Notes: generated by a model from the letters alone, not told the origin. Shown: positions 27,275 through 38,559, counted from the stretch's first letter. The stretch is 64,000 nucleotides of DNA from Acinetobacter pseudolwoffii (GCF_002803605.1 NZ_PHRG01000007.1:1-64000), one strand, 5' to 3'. Numbers and translations: made by a program.

Positions 27275-27357
27275 ATAAAATTACAGAGCGAATGCTCTAC
27301 AATGCTGGCGTTTAGCGTAAGAATCAAGGAAAATAGCGCCCTTTAGCTATGAACTAG

Positions 27358-28524
<1,167 letters not shown>

Positions 28525-28625
28525 TCCATCAGCATTTGCGCTGAGGAAAAAGACAATGTAAATTGCAAGAATATGTCAATTTATTATCAAGTTGATCACC
28601 AGTTTTTTTATTTTAGGAAAATGTA

Positions 28626-28955
28626 ATGAGCCTTTTTATTTCGACTGCTCACGCTGCAGGTGAAGCTGCACAACAACCCAGCATGATGGCGAACCTTTTG
28701 ATGATTGCGGTTTTTATTGCAATCTTCTATTTTTTGATCTGGCGCCCTCAATCTAAACGTGCCAAAGAACATCGTGCTTTGGTTGAAAGCCTTGGTGTTG
28801 GCAGTGAAGTCGTTTTTGCAGGCGGATTAATGGGCAAAATCACCAAGATTGAAGGTGACTTCGCAGTGGTTGAATTGAACCGTGGCGTAGAAGTTAAAGT
28901 TCAGCGTGCGAGTGTGATTTCAGTCCTTCCTGAAGGCACTTTAAATAACCTTTAA
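28626..28955 (+). CDS. yajC: Sec translocon accessory subunit YajC
   Basis: A 109-residue single-span membrane protein. The N-terminal extension MSLFISTAHAAGEAAQ is followed by one helix (LLMIAVFIAIFYFLIW, about 24-39). The YajC signature RPQSKRAKEHRALVESLGVG then leads into a beta-rich cytoplasmic domain ending VLPEGTL. YajC associates with SecD and SecF. AGGA lies seven bases before the ATG. It is 100 bases after tgt and separated from secD by a strong hairpin. Confidence 0.96.
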   Translation: MSLFISTAHAAGEAAQQPSMMANLLMIAVFIAIFYFLIWRPQSKRAKEHRALVESLGVGSEVVFAGGLMGKITKIEGDFAVVELNRGVEVKVQRASVISVLPEGTLNNL

Positions 28956-28963
28956 TCAAAAAT

Positions 28964-28988
28964 AGTCGTGCCCTTGCACGACTTTTTC
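28964..28988 (+). terminator. Hairpin between yajC and secD
   Basis: AGTCGTGC and GCACGACT pair perfectly around CCTT and are followed by TTTT. This is a textbook intrinsic terminator, yet it lies inside the yajC-secD-secF operon, with secD starting 20 bases later. It may attenuate, protect the upstream mRNA, or mark the end of a separate tgt-yajC transcript. Confidence 0.7.
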
Positions 28989-29006
28989 ATTTTAAGAAGA
29001 AAATAA

Positions 29007-30905
29007 ATGCGTTACCCAGCATGGAAATATGTACTGATTCTAGTTGTACTAGTCATCAGTACCTTATATGCCCTGCCAAGTTTGTATCCAGATGAACCTG
29101 CTGTACAGATTTCGGGTGCCAAAGCCGGTACTCAAATTGATGCAAGCATCGTACAAAAAGCAGAGCAAATTTTAACAACTGAAAATATTGCCACCCATGA
29201 CAATAGCTTTAGCAACAATGCTGCCTTATTACGTGTAGATTCAAGTGAATTGCAACTTAAAGCCAAAGAAGCTTTACGTCGCGGATTAGGTGATGATTAC
29301 GTGGTTGCATTGAACCTTGCCCCGACCACGCCGGAATGGCTGCAAAAAATTGGTGCCAAGCCAATGAAGCTGGGTCTGGATTTACGTGGCGGTGTTCACT
29401 TCTTACTCGAAGTGGACATGGACAAAGCGATTGCGCAGCGCATGGAAACCTCTGCGACAGACCTACGTCGTCAGTTGCGTGATAACAACCTGAAATTTAA
29501 TAGCCTGAACTTAAGCAGCAACACCATTGTGGTGCAGTTTGCCAGCAATGATGATCGTGCTGCAGCGATGGACTTCTTGCGCCGTAATGGCAATGAGTTT
29601 ACCCAGCAGGCTGTTGCGACTGATACCGGCTCGACTTTACGTTTGACTTATACTGATGTACGTAAGCAAGAAATCGAGTCTTATGCAGTCAACCAGAACT
29701 TGACCACGTTACGTAACCGTATTAACGAATTGGGTGTGGCAGAAGCACTGGTGCAAACCCAGGGCAGCAACCGTATTGTGGTTGAATTGCCGGGTGTACA
29801 GGATACTGCAGAAGCAAAACGTGTCTTGGGTCGTACTGCGAACCTCGAGTTTCGTCTGGTTTCTGATCTGAATGATCAATATATTGATCCATATACCGGT
29901 CAGGCGACTGGCACATTGCCACCAGGTACAGAAGTATTCGCTTATGAATCCCTGGACAGTGGTCGTCAGCTGCTTTTGAACCGCAACCGGATCTTGACTG
30001 GTGAACGTGTTCAGAATGCATCTTCTGGCTTTAGTCAGGACACCGGCGGTGCTGAAGTCAACATTACGCTAGACAGCGCAGGCGGCAAACTGATGTCGGA
30101 TGCGACCCGTAATGCGGTTGGCAAACGTATGGCTGTACTGTTCATCGAGAACAAACAGCGCATTAGCTATGTGGAAGACCCTGCGACCGGTACTCAAACT
30201 GAAGTTCGTACCCCATATACTGAATCTGTCGTGATTAATGCTGCAACTATTCAGGCGGTACTCGGCTCTCAGTTCCGTATTACTGGTCTGGATTCTCCGC
30301 AGGAAGCTGCTGAACTTGCCTTGATGCTACGTGCAGGTGCTTTGGCTGCGCCAATGTACTTTGTCGAAGAACGTGTGATTGGTCCAAGTCTGGGTCAGGA
30401 AAACATCGACAAAGGGGTACTTTCAACGCAAATCGGCTTCATTCTGGTGGCGATCTGGATGGTGGTATTCTTCCGTCTGTTTGGTGTGATTGCCAACTTT
30501 GCTCTGGTCTTTAACCTGGCCATGCTTCTTACCGTCATGTCATGGATTGGGGCTTCTCTGACCCTTCCTGGGATTGCCGGTATCGTGATTACCATCGGTA
30601 TGGCGGTCGATGCCAACGTACTGATCTGTGAACGAATACGGGAAGAGATGAAATGGGGTGCCTCGCCGAAACAGGCGATTGTGGCGGGTTATGATCGAGC
30701 CTATAACACCATTTTCGACTCGAACCTCACCACCTTCCTGGTTGCATTCATTCTGTTCGCGATTGGTACAGGTCCGATCAAAGGCTTTGCCGTGACCCTG
30801 ATGATTGGTATCGTCTGCTCGATGTTTACTGCCATTACAGTGACCCGTGCCGTGGTACAGATCATTTATGGCAAAAAACGTAACTTGAAAAAGTTGAGCA
30901 TTTAA
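29007..30905 (+). CDS. secD: Protein translocase subunit SecD
   Basis: With SecF uses the proton gradient to pull exported proteins through SecYEG. The protein has 632 residues and an N-terminal helix (YVLILVVLVISTLYALPSLY). The large periplasmic P1 domain contains LGLDLRGGVHFLLEVD near 122. The SecD signature GIAGIVITIGMAVDANVLICERIREEM (quoted here in part: GMAVDANVLICERIREEM) is followed by a bundle of five more helices near 480-610. It has a good length and no break. secF follows after eight bases. Confidence 0.98.
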   Translation: MRYPAWKYVLILVVLVISTLYALPSLYPDEPAVQISGAKAGTQIDASIVQKAEQILTTENIATHDNSFSNNAALLRVDSSELQLKAKEALRRGLGDDYVVALNLAPTTPEWLQKIGAKPMKLGLDLRGGVHFLLEVDMDKAIAQRMETSATDLRRQLRDNNLKFNSLNLSSNTIVVQFASNDDRAAAMDFLRRNGNEFTQQAVATDTGSTLRLTYTDVRKQEIESYAVNQNLTTLRNRINELGVAEALVQTQGSNRIVVELPGVQDTAEAKRVLGRTANLEFRLVSDLNDQYIDPYTGQATGTLPPGTEVFAYESLDSGRQLLLNRNRILTGERVQNASSGFSQDTGGAEVNITLDSAGGKLMSDATRNAVGKRMAVLFIENKQRISYVEDPATGTQTEVRTPYTESVVINAATIQAVLGSQFRITGLDSPQEAAELALMLRAGALAAPMYFVEERVIGPSLGQENIDKGVLSTQIGFILVAIWMVVFFRLFGVIANFALVFNLAMLLTVMSWIGASLTLPGIAGIVITIGMAVDANVLICERIREEMKWGASPKQAIVAGYDRAYNTIFDSNLTTFLVAFILFAIGTGPIKGFAVTLMIGIVCSMFTAITVTRAVVQIIYGKKRNLKKLSI

Positions 30906-30913
30906 GGAGATCG

Positions 30914-31888
30914 ATGATGACTGAAAATACTCAACTGAATCAGAAACAGTATGGTCGCCCTGAAGACGAACGCGTCATTCCGTTTATGAAGATTGCTTTG
31001 CCTGCGGCATTGTTGTCTATCTTCTTAACGGTTGCGAGTCTGTTCTTTATTGCCACTAAAGGTCTGAACCTGGGTCTGGACTTTACCGGTGGTGTGGCAG
31101 CCGAGCTGAACTATACCAATCCGGTCAAACCGGAGGATGTTTCCAAGGCACTGAGCCAGGCTGGCTTCAACGATGCCGTGGTGCAGACTTTAGGTTCAGA
31201 ACGCGACCTGATGGTACGTATGCCCGTTCAGGAAGACATTGAAGCTGAAGACCTGACTAAAGCGGTCACAGCAGCGGTTCAGCTGCCAAATAATGCGGCA
31301 GAGGTACCGAAGCTTGATGTAGTCGGCGGACAGGTGGGTAATGAGCTGTATGTCCGCTCTGGTGGCGCGGTGGCACTGGCACTCTTGCTGATGCTGGTCT
31401 ATGTCACCATCCGCTTTGAGCTCAAACTGGCGATCGGTGCAGTACTGTCGCTATTCCATGACATCGTGGTGACCCTCGGGATTTTTGCCATGACGCAGTG
31501 GCCATTTGACCTGACGGTACTTGCGGCACTCCTTGCGATCATTGGTTTCTCACTGAACGATAATATCGTGGTCTCTGACCGTATCCGTGAGAACTTCCGT
31601 AAGATTCGGGGTGCAGAACCGCTTGAAGTGATTAACATTGCCCTGACCGAAACCTTACGCCGTACCATTCATACCTCTATGACGCTATTGCTGGTTGTTG
31701 TTGCAATGATGCTCATGGGTGGTGATGGCCTGAAATGGTTCTCGATTGCGATGTTTGTCGGCGTTTTTGTCGGTACCTACTCTTCAATCTATATCGGGAC
31801 TGGATTTGCACTTTGGCGTGGTTTAAACCGTCAGGACTTTATCGTACAAGTCAAGCCAGAATTTGAAGACGAAAACCAGATTCCCTAA
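30914..31888 (+). CDS. secF: Protein translocase subunit SecF
   Basis: Partner of SecD. The protein has 324 residues and six helices. Family blocks are GLNLGLDFTGGVAAELNY near residue 50, IGFSLNDNIVVSDRIRENFR near 213 and TLRRTIHTSMTLLLVVVAMM near 248. GGAG lies just upstream. Two adjacent ATG codons can each serve as start, differing by one residue. It is the last gene of the series, with a hairpin after the stop. Confidence 0.98.
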   Translation: MMTENTQLNQKQYGRPEDERVIPFMKIALPAALLSIFLTVASLFFIATKGLNLGLDFTGGVAAELNYTNPVKPEDVSKALSQAGFNDAVVQTLGSERDLMVRMPVQEDIEAEDLTKAVTAAVQLPNNAAEVPKLDVVGGQVGNELYVRSGGAVALALLLMLVYVTIRFELKLAIGAVLSLFHDIVVTLGIFAMTQWPFDLTVLAALLAIIGFSLNDNIVVSDRIRENFRKIRGAEPLEVINIALTETLRRTIHTSMTLLLVVVAMMLMGGDGLKWFSIAMFVGVFVGTYSSIYIGTGFALWRGLNRQDFIVQVKPEFEDENQIP

Positions 31889-31909
31889 TCTGAGATCTCA
31901 TTTTCATCG

Positions 31910-31937
31910 TTCAGCCCGTCCTAGGATGGGCTGAATT
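31910..31937. terminator. Terminator between secF and the HTH gene
   Basis: TTCAGCCC and GGGCTGAA pair around a ten-base loop, with TTATTT on the right. It is the only candidate stop for the convergent genes and is weaker on the left side. Confidence 0.55.
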
Positions 31938-32589
31938 ATTTCTGCTGTTTGAATGTTGAAGTAGCCGGCAGAATCGCAATCACTGGATGGATTTTTTCAA
32001 TATCTGTTTTTTGGAAAATGACTTTCCGATTTTCATCCAGACTTCGAAATTCATAAACATCCTGAGCTTCGGCCAACTCTTCTAAAATGAGCTGCAAGCC
32101 GTTGACCAGATACACACAGCACATCCCAAAAACTGGCAACTCTTTATCACAAACCAGCCACCAGTCCGGTTTCAGAATGGGAAAATAATAGTGCTCTGCC
32201 ACCTGAATCGCATAATGCTGTGCTTGCAGATGAAAAATATCTTGATTGAACGAAACCATAGAATCTATGGGATTGAGTTTAAAGGCCTGCTGCTGTACCA
32301 CCTGCATCTGAAATAAAGCGACCTGTTCTATAGCTGTAGCAAGTTCAATCTTCGGTTCGACCGTCTGATCCAGAATTAAATGAGCTAAGCCAAGTTGCTG
32401 TTCCAGTTCCCTTGCCACCTTCTCTCCGATCTGGCGTTTGCTATTCAGTAACTGCGCGATATAAGCAGCAGACAAGCCAAAATGCTCGCAGATCTCTTTG
32501 CCGGTTTTAAATTGCTGGGTGTCAATCAGCTGATCAATCACTTTTGTCAGATGATGTCGTCTTCGTTCAAATATTTCTGGCGCACTCAT
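31936..32589 (-). CDS. HTH DNA-binding protein, unknown role
   Basis: The protein has 217 residues. Residues about 25-65 form a Cro/XRE-like helix-turn-helix (FKTGKEICEHFGLSAAYIAQ, then LNSKRQIGEKVARELEQQLG). The remaining 150 residues do not show an S24 peptidase dyad or another domain I know. They are hydrophobic-aromatic with Gln-rich helices (QVALFQMQVVQQQAFKLN). It looks like the repressor class with a C-terminal sensing or oligomerisation domain, but no phage genes are nearby. It is monocistronic next to relA; the target is unknown. Confidence 0.7.
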   Translation of the reverse strand: MSAPEIFERRRHHLTKVIDQLIDTQQFKTGKEICEHFGLSAAYIAQLLNSKRQIGEKVARELEQQLGLAHLILDQTVEPKIELATAIEQVALFQMQVVQQQAFKLNPIDSMVSFNQDIFHLQAQHYAIQVAEHYYFPILKPDWWLVCDKELPVFGMCCVYLVNGLQLILEELAEAQDVYEFRSLDENRKVIFQKTDIEKIHPVIAILPATSTFKQQK

Positions 32590-32636
32590 ATCGGTCTGTT
32601 GATCTGTTTTTATCCATTTTGTTCAAATACCTTACA

Positions 32637-32668
32637 ATAAAAAAGCCCACAATTGAATTGCAGGCTTT
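32637..32668 (-). terminator. relA terminator
   Basis: On the minus strand AAAGCC.GCAATT and ATTG.GGGCTTTTTT pair around CA and end in six T, about 22 bases after the relA stop. Confidence 0.8.
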
Positions 32669-32689
32669 CTTCAGCTTAGAAATAAAGAA

Positions 32690-34999
32690 TTAAGTGCCCT
32701 GTACCAGACGGCGGGCGCTGATAATGCCCGGCTGCTGTTCAAGACGCGCCAGCAGTTTGGAAAGTTGCGCCAGACCTTTAACTTCAATCAATAGCTTCAT
32801 ATTGGCAATACCGTCCGCTTCCGAAATAGTATTGACCTGACGGATATTGATCTGGTCGGAAAAAATCACTTGCGTCAGATCTTTGAGCAGACCACGTCGA
32901 TCATAGGCTTCCACCACAATCTGTACGCTCTGGCCACGTGTTGGCTGCATTTCCCAGTCGGCTTCTACCGCACGTTCAGGCTCTTGGGTGATCATGCGCA
33001 CATAATCCGGACAAGCCACCTTATGAATGCTTACCCCACGATTCAGGGTGATATAGCCAGCGATCGACTCACCATGCACCGGTTGGCAACATTGCGCGAC
33101 ATGCAGCTCTACGTTATCCAGCCCGTCAATCAGAATACCGTGCGCTGACAGCGTATGACTGGCACGCGGATTCAGCGCTGGCTTCAGCACCAGCTCAGGT
33201 TCATCCTGATCCAGATGCATATGACGATTCACCTGATTAATCAAGGCATGCAGGCTGATATCACCATTGACCAGATTCACCAGAATGTCATCACCGGTTT
33301 TGACATTAAAATGATTGCAATAATCACTCAAATCGATCGATTTTGGATGAATCGCCAGACGTGACAATTCTTTATTCAGCACTTCACGGCCGACTTCCAG
33401 GTTTTTACTGCGGTCCTGTTGACGGAACCAGTGACGCAACTTGTCACGCGCACGTGCAGTCTTGATATAACCCAGAGAGTTAACCAGCCAGTCCCGATTC
33501 GGCTCACGGTCTTTTTTGGTCAGAATCTCGACCTGTTCCCCGGTTTTCAGGGTATAGGTCAGTGGCACATAGCGCTGATTGACACGCGCCGCATAGCATT
33601 TGTTACCAACTTCGGTATGCACATGATAAGCAAAGTCGAGCACAGTTGAATCACGCGGCAACTCTTTGATATCACCATCACGACTAAACACATAGATTTT
33701 TTCGAAGCCTTCGAAGTCTTGAATATGTTCGAAGTTTTCGATTTCATCTTCTGCTTCTTTATGTGCACTGGACTCATTGCGTTCCTGATAATGCTCGAGA
33801 ACTGCGCGTAAAGAATGCAAACGATGATTAAAAGAATGATCGGTGGTTTTCGAGCCTTCTTTATAATTAAAGTGCGAACACACCCCCAGCTCTGCTTCTT
33901 CATGCATGCTGTAAGTACGAATCTGCACTTCAAGTGATTTGTTCTCGGCAATTACAGCCGTATGCAGGGAACGATAGCCATTGGCTTTTGGATTGGTGAT
34001 ATAGTCATCAAACTGATGCGGAATATGTCGCCAGATCTGATGTACAATCCCTAAACTGTGGTAACACTCCGGTACGCTCTTGACCAATACCCTTAAGGCA
34101 CGAATATCATAGAGCTGGTCAAAACTCAGGCTCTTGCTTTTCATTTTTCGATAAATCGAATAAATGTGTTTTACGCGTCCGTTAATTTCAGCTTCGATGC
34201 CATATTCAGACAATTCATTGCGTAATTTATCAATCACGAATTGAATATATTGCTCTCGTTCTAAACGTTTTTCATTCAGTAAAGAAGCAATTTCTTTATA
34301 ACGTTCTGGCGCAAGATAACGGAAGGCCAAGTCTTCCAGTTCCCACTTTAACTGGGCGATGCCTAAACGGTGCGCCAGTGGTGAGTAGATCGTCAGAATT
34401 TCTCGGGCAACCCGCTCCTGACGTTCACGCGAGGAATTGGTCAGCTCACGCAAGGCATAGGTACGCTCTGCCAACTTCACCAGAACCACACGCACATCTT
34501 CAGTCACTGAAATTAGCATTTTATAAATGCCGGACAGATGTTCACGCTGATTATTATCGAAATGGTCTTCCAGACGTTTATTTTTTTCGATCAGTTCAGA
34601 CAGTTTACCCATGGCCAGCGTGCCCTTGACCAGGCTATGCACTTGCTCGCCAAACTTCTCTAACACTTCAGTCAGTGGCATGACGCCTTCACGCACCGAA
34701 CGATAGAGCATGGCCGCGGACAGGGTATCTTCATCGACATGCAGATGTGCCAAAATATCCGCCATCTCAATACCGGTATAAAAGGTATTGGAACGATGCT
34801 GAACCGTACTTTGCAGCTCTCTTTCTAATGTTAAGTGGGCGACTTCTTCGAGCTGCTGTAAAGGTGCCCCATCTAATATGCCACGAACCCGATCCAACCA
34901 CTCAGTCAGATCGTGGTGTGCTTGTTCGGCATGTTCTACAGTCGTCTCCTGTGACAACTCATTGAGTCGTCCAGGGAGTTGCTCACGTACTGTGACCAT
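32690..34999 (-). CDS. relA: GTP pyrophosphokinase RelA
   Basis: Makes (p)ppGpp on stalled ribosomes in amino-acid starvation. The protein has 769 residues. The N-terminal hydrolase domain is degenerate: where SpoT has the HD metal site, this has SAAMLYRSVREG, so hydrolysis is not expected. The synthetase domain has GRVKHIYSIYRKM and LYDIRALRVLV near 285-310, and YRSLHTAVIAENK near 350. TGS (FEKIYVFSRDGDIKELPRDS) is near 430, and the C-terminal ACT domain begins VQIVVEAYDRRGLLKDLT. GGAGAAGGG precedes the ATG. The unit cysM-exonuclease-rlmD-relA reads leftward with short gaps. Confidence 0.95.
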   Translation of the reverse strand: MVTVREQLPGRLNELSQETTVEHAEQAHHDLTEWLDRVRGILDGAPLQQLEEVAHLTLERELQSTVQHRSNTFYTGIEMADILAHLHVDEDTLSAAMLYRSVREGVMPLTEVLEKFGEQVHSLVKGTLAMGKLSELIEKNKRLEDHFDNNQREHLSGIYKMLISVTEDVRVVLVKLAERTYALRELTNSSRERQERVAREILTIYSPLAHRLGIAQLKWELEDLAFRYLAPERYKEIASLLNEKRLEREQYIQFVIDKLRNELSEYGIEAEINGRVKHIYSIYRKMKSKSLSFDQLYDIRALRVLVKSVPECYHSLGIVHQIWRHIPHQFDDYITNPKANGYRSLHTAVIAENKSLEVQIRTYSMHEEAELGVCSHFNYKEGSKTTDHSFNHRLHSLRAVLEHYQERNESSAHKEAEDEIENFEHIQDFEGFEKIYVFSRDGDIKELPRDSTVLDFAYHVHTEVGNKCYAARVNQRYVPLTYTLKTGEQVEILTKKDREPNRDWLVNSLGYIKTARARDKLRHWFRQQDRSKNLEVGREVLNKELSRLAIHPKSIDLSDYCNHFNVKTGDDILVNLVNGDISLHALINQVNRHMHLDQDEPELVLKPALNPRASHTLSAHGILIDGLDNVELHVAQCCQPVHGESIAGYITLNRGVSIHKVACPDYVRMITQEPERAVEADWEMQPTRGQSVQIVVEAYDRRGLLKDLTQVIFSDQINIRQVNTISEADGIANMKLLIEVKGLAQLSKLLARLEQQPGIISARRLVQGT

Positions 35000-35043
35000 A
35001 CCCTTCTCCTACTTGTAAATACATCATTTCTTCAATCGTTCAT

Positions 35044-36420
35044 TTAATTTTCTTTTTCGAACAATGCAATCGATTCAACATGCCCAGTATGCGTGAACAT
35101 ATCCATCACTCCGGCTTGAGTGAGGCGATAACCCTGTTGTATCAAGAGCCCTGCATCTCTTGCGAGTGTCGCAGGATTACATGACACATAAACGATTCTT
35201 TTTGCGCCAAACTGAGGAAGATAATGCATGACTTCTTCTGCGCCAGCACGTGGCGGGTCAATCAATAATGCATCAAAACCTTGATTTGCCCAAGTCTGGT
35301 GCGAGAAATCTTTGGTTAAATCTTGTGAATAAAAAGCAACTTGGGCAATACCATTATTTTTGGCATTTTCCGCACCGCGTTGCACCATTTCTTCACTCCC
35401 TTCCACTGCAATCACCTGACCAGATGTGCCTACACAGCGTGCCAGTGCTAGAGAAAAATTTCCTAATCCACAAAATAGATCCAGAACCCGCTCACCCTGT
35501 TGCAGCTGTAGCAAATTACATGCCAGCGCTACCATTTGCGGATTGATAGTCGAATTCACCTGAGTGAAGTCCACAGGATTAAAACCGAATTTCACATCAA
35601 AGTCATCAAGACTATAGTGCAAGCGCGCCGCGGCATCTGGAGCATCAATTCGCGAGAGTGTATCTTTGCCGGCAGGCTGCACATACAGTTGCCAGCCTTT
35701 CTGTAACGTAAATTCGCGCAATTGGTTGACATCAGCCACTGATAATTTTGCAGTTTCACGCACCAGTAAGGCAATATCCTGATCCCCCATGGCCAATTCT
35801 ATATGACCAATGTCAGCCTTGCCATTGAGACTTTGCAGCAATTGTTTAAGGCTTGTAAGCGATCCAAATTCACGATCCAGAATCATGCAGCGATCAATCG
35901 AGGTTAATTTATTGCTTTGATTCTCACGAAAACCTACCACCAATGTGTCTTTAGCCGGCAGATAACGCACTCCGATCCGGGCTTTACGGCGATAATCTTC
36001 ACGCTCGGAACGTAGCGGTGCAAGCCACTGCACAGGCTGGATGCCAGCAAAATGCTGTAAATGCGATTTCAGCACATTCTGTTTTAGTTCAATCTGTGCA
36101 TCGGCTGCGATATGCTGCATATTACAGCCGCCACAGACCCCAAAATGTGCACAGATCGGCTTGACGCGAATTTCGGAAGCTTCGCTGAGTAATTCAAGAC
36201 TGTCAGCTTCTTCCAGTTTTTTAACTTCACGGGTAATGCGAGCACGCACGGTTTCACCGGGCAAGGCATAACGGATAAAGACTTTCTTGCCGTGTTTATG
36301 CGGTGGATGATCCGGGTGTGAACCATAATGAGCGATGCCACGTCCCTCATGCGAAAGTGACTCAACCTGAAAAATGTACTCGGGTTGCTGGGTAGGACGT
36401 GTGTGTGCTCGATGCTTCAT
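35044..36420 (-). CDS. rlmD: 23S rRNA (uracil-1939-C5) methyltransferase
   Basis: Methylates U1939 of 23S rRNA with SAM. The protein has 458 residues. An N-terminal TRAM domain ([20 protein letters not shown]) is followed by the [4Fe-4S] cluster motif [14 protein letters not shown] near 90. The Rossmann methyltransferase has [16 protein letters not shown] near 305, [12 protein letters not shown], and the catalytic cysteine near 414 in [11 protein letters not shown]. Its start is seven bases after the exonuclease stop, and relA follows after 45 bases, so the genes are likely co-transcribed. Confidence 0.97.
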   Translation of the reverse strand: MKHRAHTRPTQQPEYIFQVESLSHEGRGIAHYGSHPDHPPHKHGKKVFIRYALPGETVRARITREVKKLEEADSLELLSEASEIRVKPICAHFGVCGGCNMQHIAADAQIELKQNVLKSHLQHFAGIQPVQWLAPLRSEREDYRRKARIGVRYLPAKDTLVVGFRENQSNKLTSIDRCMILDREFGSLTSLKQLLQSLNGKADIGHIELAMGDQDIALLVRETAKLSVADVNQLREFTLQKGWQLYVQPAGKDTLSRIDAPDAAARLHYSLDDFDVKFGFNPVDFTQVNSTINPQMVALACNLLQLQQGERVLDLFCGLGNFSLALARCVGTSGQVIAVEGSEEMVQRGAENAKNNGIAQVAFYSQDLTKDFSHQTWANQGFDALLIDPPRAGAEEVMHYLPQFGAKRIVYVSCNPATLARDAGLLIQQGYRLTQAGVMDMFTHTGHVESIALFEKEN

Positions 36421-36426
36421 GAAAAC

Positions 36427-37245
36427 CTAGGATGTGGGAGTTGGAAAATCAAAACGGGTAAAGTCAGTTCTTTGTGACGTTTCACGCCAAACCGATAAAA
36501 AGTCCGCATGCTGCGGTTGGGTATGCAAATATTGAATCGTACTGTGCAGCAAATGCTGATAATCCGGCAATAACAGCTGTCCTTTTAACAACAGCCAGCG
36601 GATATAGACCAGCCAGGTATTCAGCACATCGCCTTCACAATAAGAGGTCAGTTCGATCCATTGCTGATTGCGGACATATTCAGGAACCCGATAGGCCCCG
36701 TCACCGCGTTTACCCGGATAACCCAGCAAATGTGCAACATCGTCCAGCTTCTGGAAATGACGCGTATGGAACATGGCCATCACATCCATTAAGTCAACAT
36801 GACGATGATGGTAACGATTCTGGTAGTTATTATAACGCTTTTGCGTGTCAATTTCGCCCTGATCGAATAGACTCGGTGCAGAGAGTCCATGATACATGGC
36901 ACGGTATAAAATCACCGGTAAATCAAACTGTGAACCATTCCAACTGACCAGCGTCGGATGACGCTTATCAAAAATCGATAAGAATTTTCTTAAAATTTCC
37001 GCTTCAGAATGCTGTTCCCGGCTAAAGGAAAACAGCTTCATGCCCTGCTCATCGATCCATAAACCGGAAATACAGACAATTTCATGCAAGGGCGGACGCT
37101 GAAAATCAGAGCCTGAATCCTGACGGCGCAGTTTGGTCAAGGCCTGATCCAGATCTGCTTCAGGCAGGTCCAGACCAAATAAATGCGCGCCTGATTTGAG
37201 ATCGGTTTGGGTTTCAATATCGAAAGTTAAAACAGGCAGGCGCAT
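36427..37245 (-). CDS. PolB-type 3'-5' exonuclease (predicted)
   Basis: The protein has 272 residues. It opens with LTFDIETQTDL, the DxE motif Exo I of the DnaQ/PolB proofreading fold. VSWNGSQFDLPVILYRAM near 100 is Exo II, and LTSYCEGDVLNTWLVYIRW near 205 is Exo III with the YxxxD-type acidic residue. The match is to the DNA polymerase B exonuclease-like family PF10108. There is no polymerase domain. It lies between cysM and rlmD, with stop and start within 20 bases. The substrate and role in DNA or RNA handling are unknown. Confidence 0.85.
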   Translation of the reverse strand: MRLPVLTFDIETQTDLKSGAHLFGLDLPEADLDQALTKLRRQDSGSDFQRPPLHEIVCISGLWIDEQGMKLFSFSREQHSEAEILRKFLSIFDKRHPTLVSWNGSQFDLPVILYRAMYHGLSAPSLFDQGEIDTQKRYNNYQNRYHHRHVDLMDVMAMFHTRHFQKLDDVAHLLGYPGKRGDGAYRVPEYVRNQQWIELTSYCEGDVLNTWLVYIRWLLLKGQLLLPDYQHLLHSTIQYLHTQPQHADFLSVWRETSQRTDFTRFDFPTPTS

Positions 37246-37263
37246 AACACAGTGCTCAAATAA

Positions 37264-38193
37264 TTATTCAGAATCTTGCACAGAGAATAACCCTGTAGAC
37301 AAGTAACGGTCACCACGGTCACAAATAATACACACAATGACGGCATCCGGATGTTCTTCCGCCAGCTTTATGGAAGCCCACACTGCACCACCAGATGAAG
37401 TACCAGCACTGATGCCTTCTTTCTGCGCCAGCTTACGCATGGTTTTTTCAGCTTCAATTTGTGGAATATCGATAATACGATCCACGCGACTGCGATCAAA
37501 AATGGTCGGCAGATATTCTTCCGGCCAGCGACGGATTCCGGCAATGCTTGAACCATCAGATGGCTGTAAACCCACGATCTGAATCTCCGGATTCATTTCC
37601 TTCAGATATTTCGAGACACCCATAATAGTGCCGGTTGTACCCATAGAACTGACAAAGTGGGTAATCTTGCCACCGGTTTGCTGCCAGATTTCAGGACCTG
37701 TAGTCAGATAATGTGCTTCGACATTATCCGGATTGCCAAACTGATTCAGTACCAGACCCACGCCATCATTTTGCATTTGAGCGGCCAGATCACGTGCACC
37801 TTCCATGCCTTGTTCTTTGGTAACTTCAATCAGCTCGGCACCATAAGCACGCATCGCATCCTTACGTTCCTGACTCATATTGTTCGGCATGATCAGCTTC
37901 ATTTTATAGCCACGCATCGCTGCGACCATCGCCAATGCAATCCCCGTATTTCCGCTCGTTGCTTCAATCAGGGTATCACCCGGCTTGATCTGTCCACGCT
38001 TCTCGGCCTGCATGATCATATTATAGGCCGGACGGTCTTTGACCGATCCTGCCGGATTATTGCCTTCGAGTTTCGCGAGTACTGTAGCTTGAGTGTGACT
38101 TACCAGACGCTGTAAACGCACCAGTGGCGTTTTGCCGACATAGTGGTCTAACAAAAATTCATCTGCTTGAAAATCGGGGGTGGTATTACTCAT
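37264..38193 (-). CDS. cysM: Cysteine synthase B
   Basis: A PLP enzyme of fold type II that makes cysteine or S-sulfocysteine from O-acetylserine. The protein has 309 residues. The PLP lysine is K52 in PAGSVKDRPAYNM. The phosphate loop is TSGNTGIALAM near 85, and the PLP-contacting segment GTTGTIMG near 190 is complete. GRPD-type variation is typical of CysM. I start at the ATG preceded by AGGTG; a GTG three codons earlier is less likely. It is first gene of the relA unit and is divergent from gacS, as in Pseudomonas. Confidence 0.93.
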   Translation of the reverse strand: MSNTTPDFQADEFLLDHYVGKTPLVRLQRLVSHTQATVLAKLEGNNPAGSVKDRPAYNMIMQAEKRGQIKPGDTLIEATSGNTGIALAMVAAMRGYKMKLIMPNNMSQERKDAMRAYGAELIEVTKEQGMEGARDLAAQMQNDGVGLVLNQFGNPDNVEAHYLTTGPEIWQQTGGKITHFVSSMGTTGTIMGVSKYLKEMNPEIQIVGLQPSDGSSIAGIRRWPEEYLPTIFDRSRVDRIIDIPQIEAEKTMRKLAQKEGISAGTSSGGAVWASIKLAEEHPDAVIVCIICDRGDRYLSTGLFSVQDSE

Positions 38194-38559
38194 TGTGTGC
38201 ACCTATATCGAGGTGCGGCTATTGTATGAAAAAATGCTTTTCCCTGCATCCATTTAGCACTGCTTTTTCAGGAAACTCTCTAAAACAGACTCAGTATCCT
38301 GCTATAAACTTCATTTCCCTGTGATTTAGCAAGATCAAGCAGCTCAGCTGTGAATATAAAAGCGTTATTTTCAGCCCCGGACTTTCAGATGACTGAAGTC
38401 TTCATCGCCCGCTTTTCACTGTATTTCAGCAATCATTTAACTGAAATCTCTTGTATTTTTAAAGGTTGATCTGAACCCTTATAAAAATAATGCTTAAATT
38501 TTAACTGTCGATTTAAAGCATGCTAATATGCCAGACATAAAGAAAATACTGCTTAAATC
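38194..38559. other. Divergent region cysM / gacS
   Basis: About 365 bases without a gene. The gacS side has a promoter candidate listed separately. On the cysM side I find no confident pair. No terminator or repeat is seen. Confidence 0.6.
38501..38529 (+). promoter_or_regulatory. gacS promoter (predicted)
   Basis: TTAACT and TAATAT are separated by 17 bp, about 30 bases upstream of the ATG. Confidence 0.55.
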
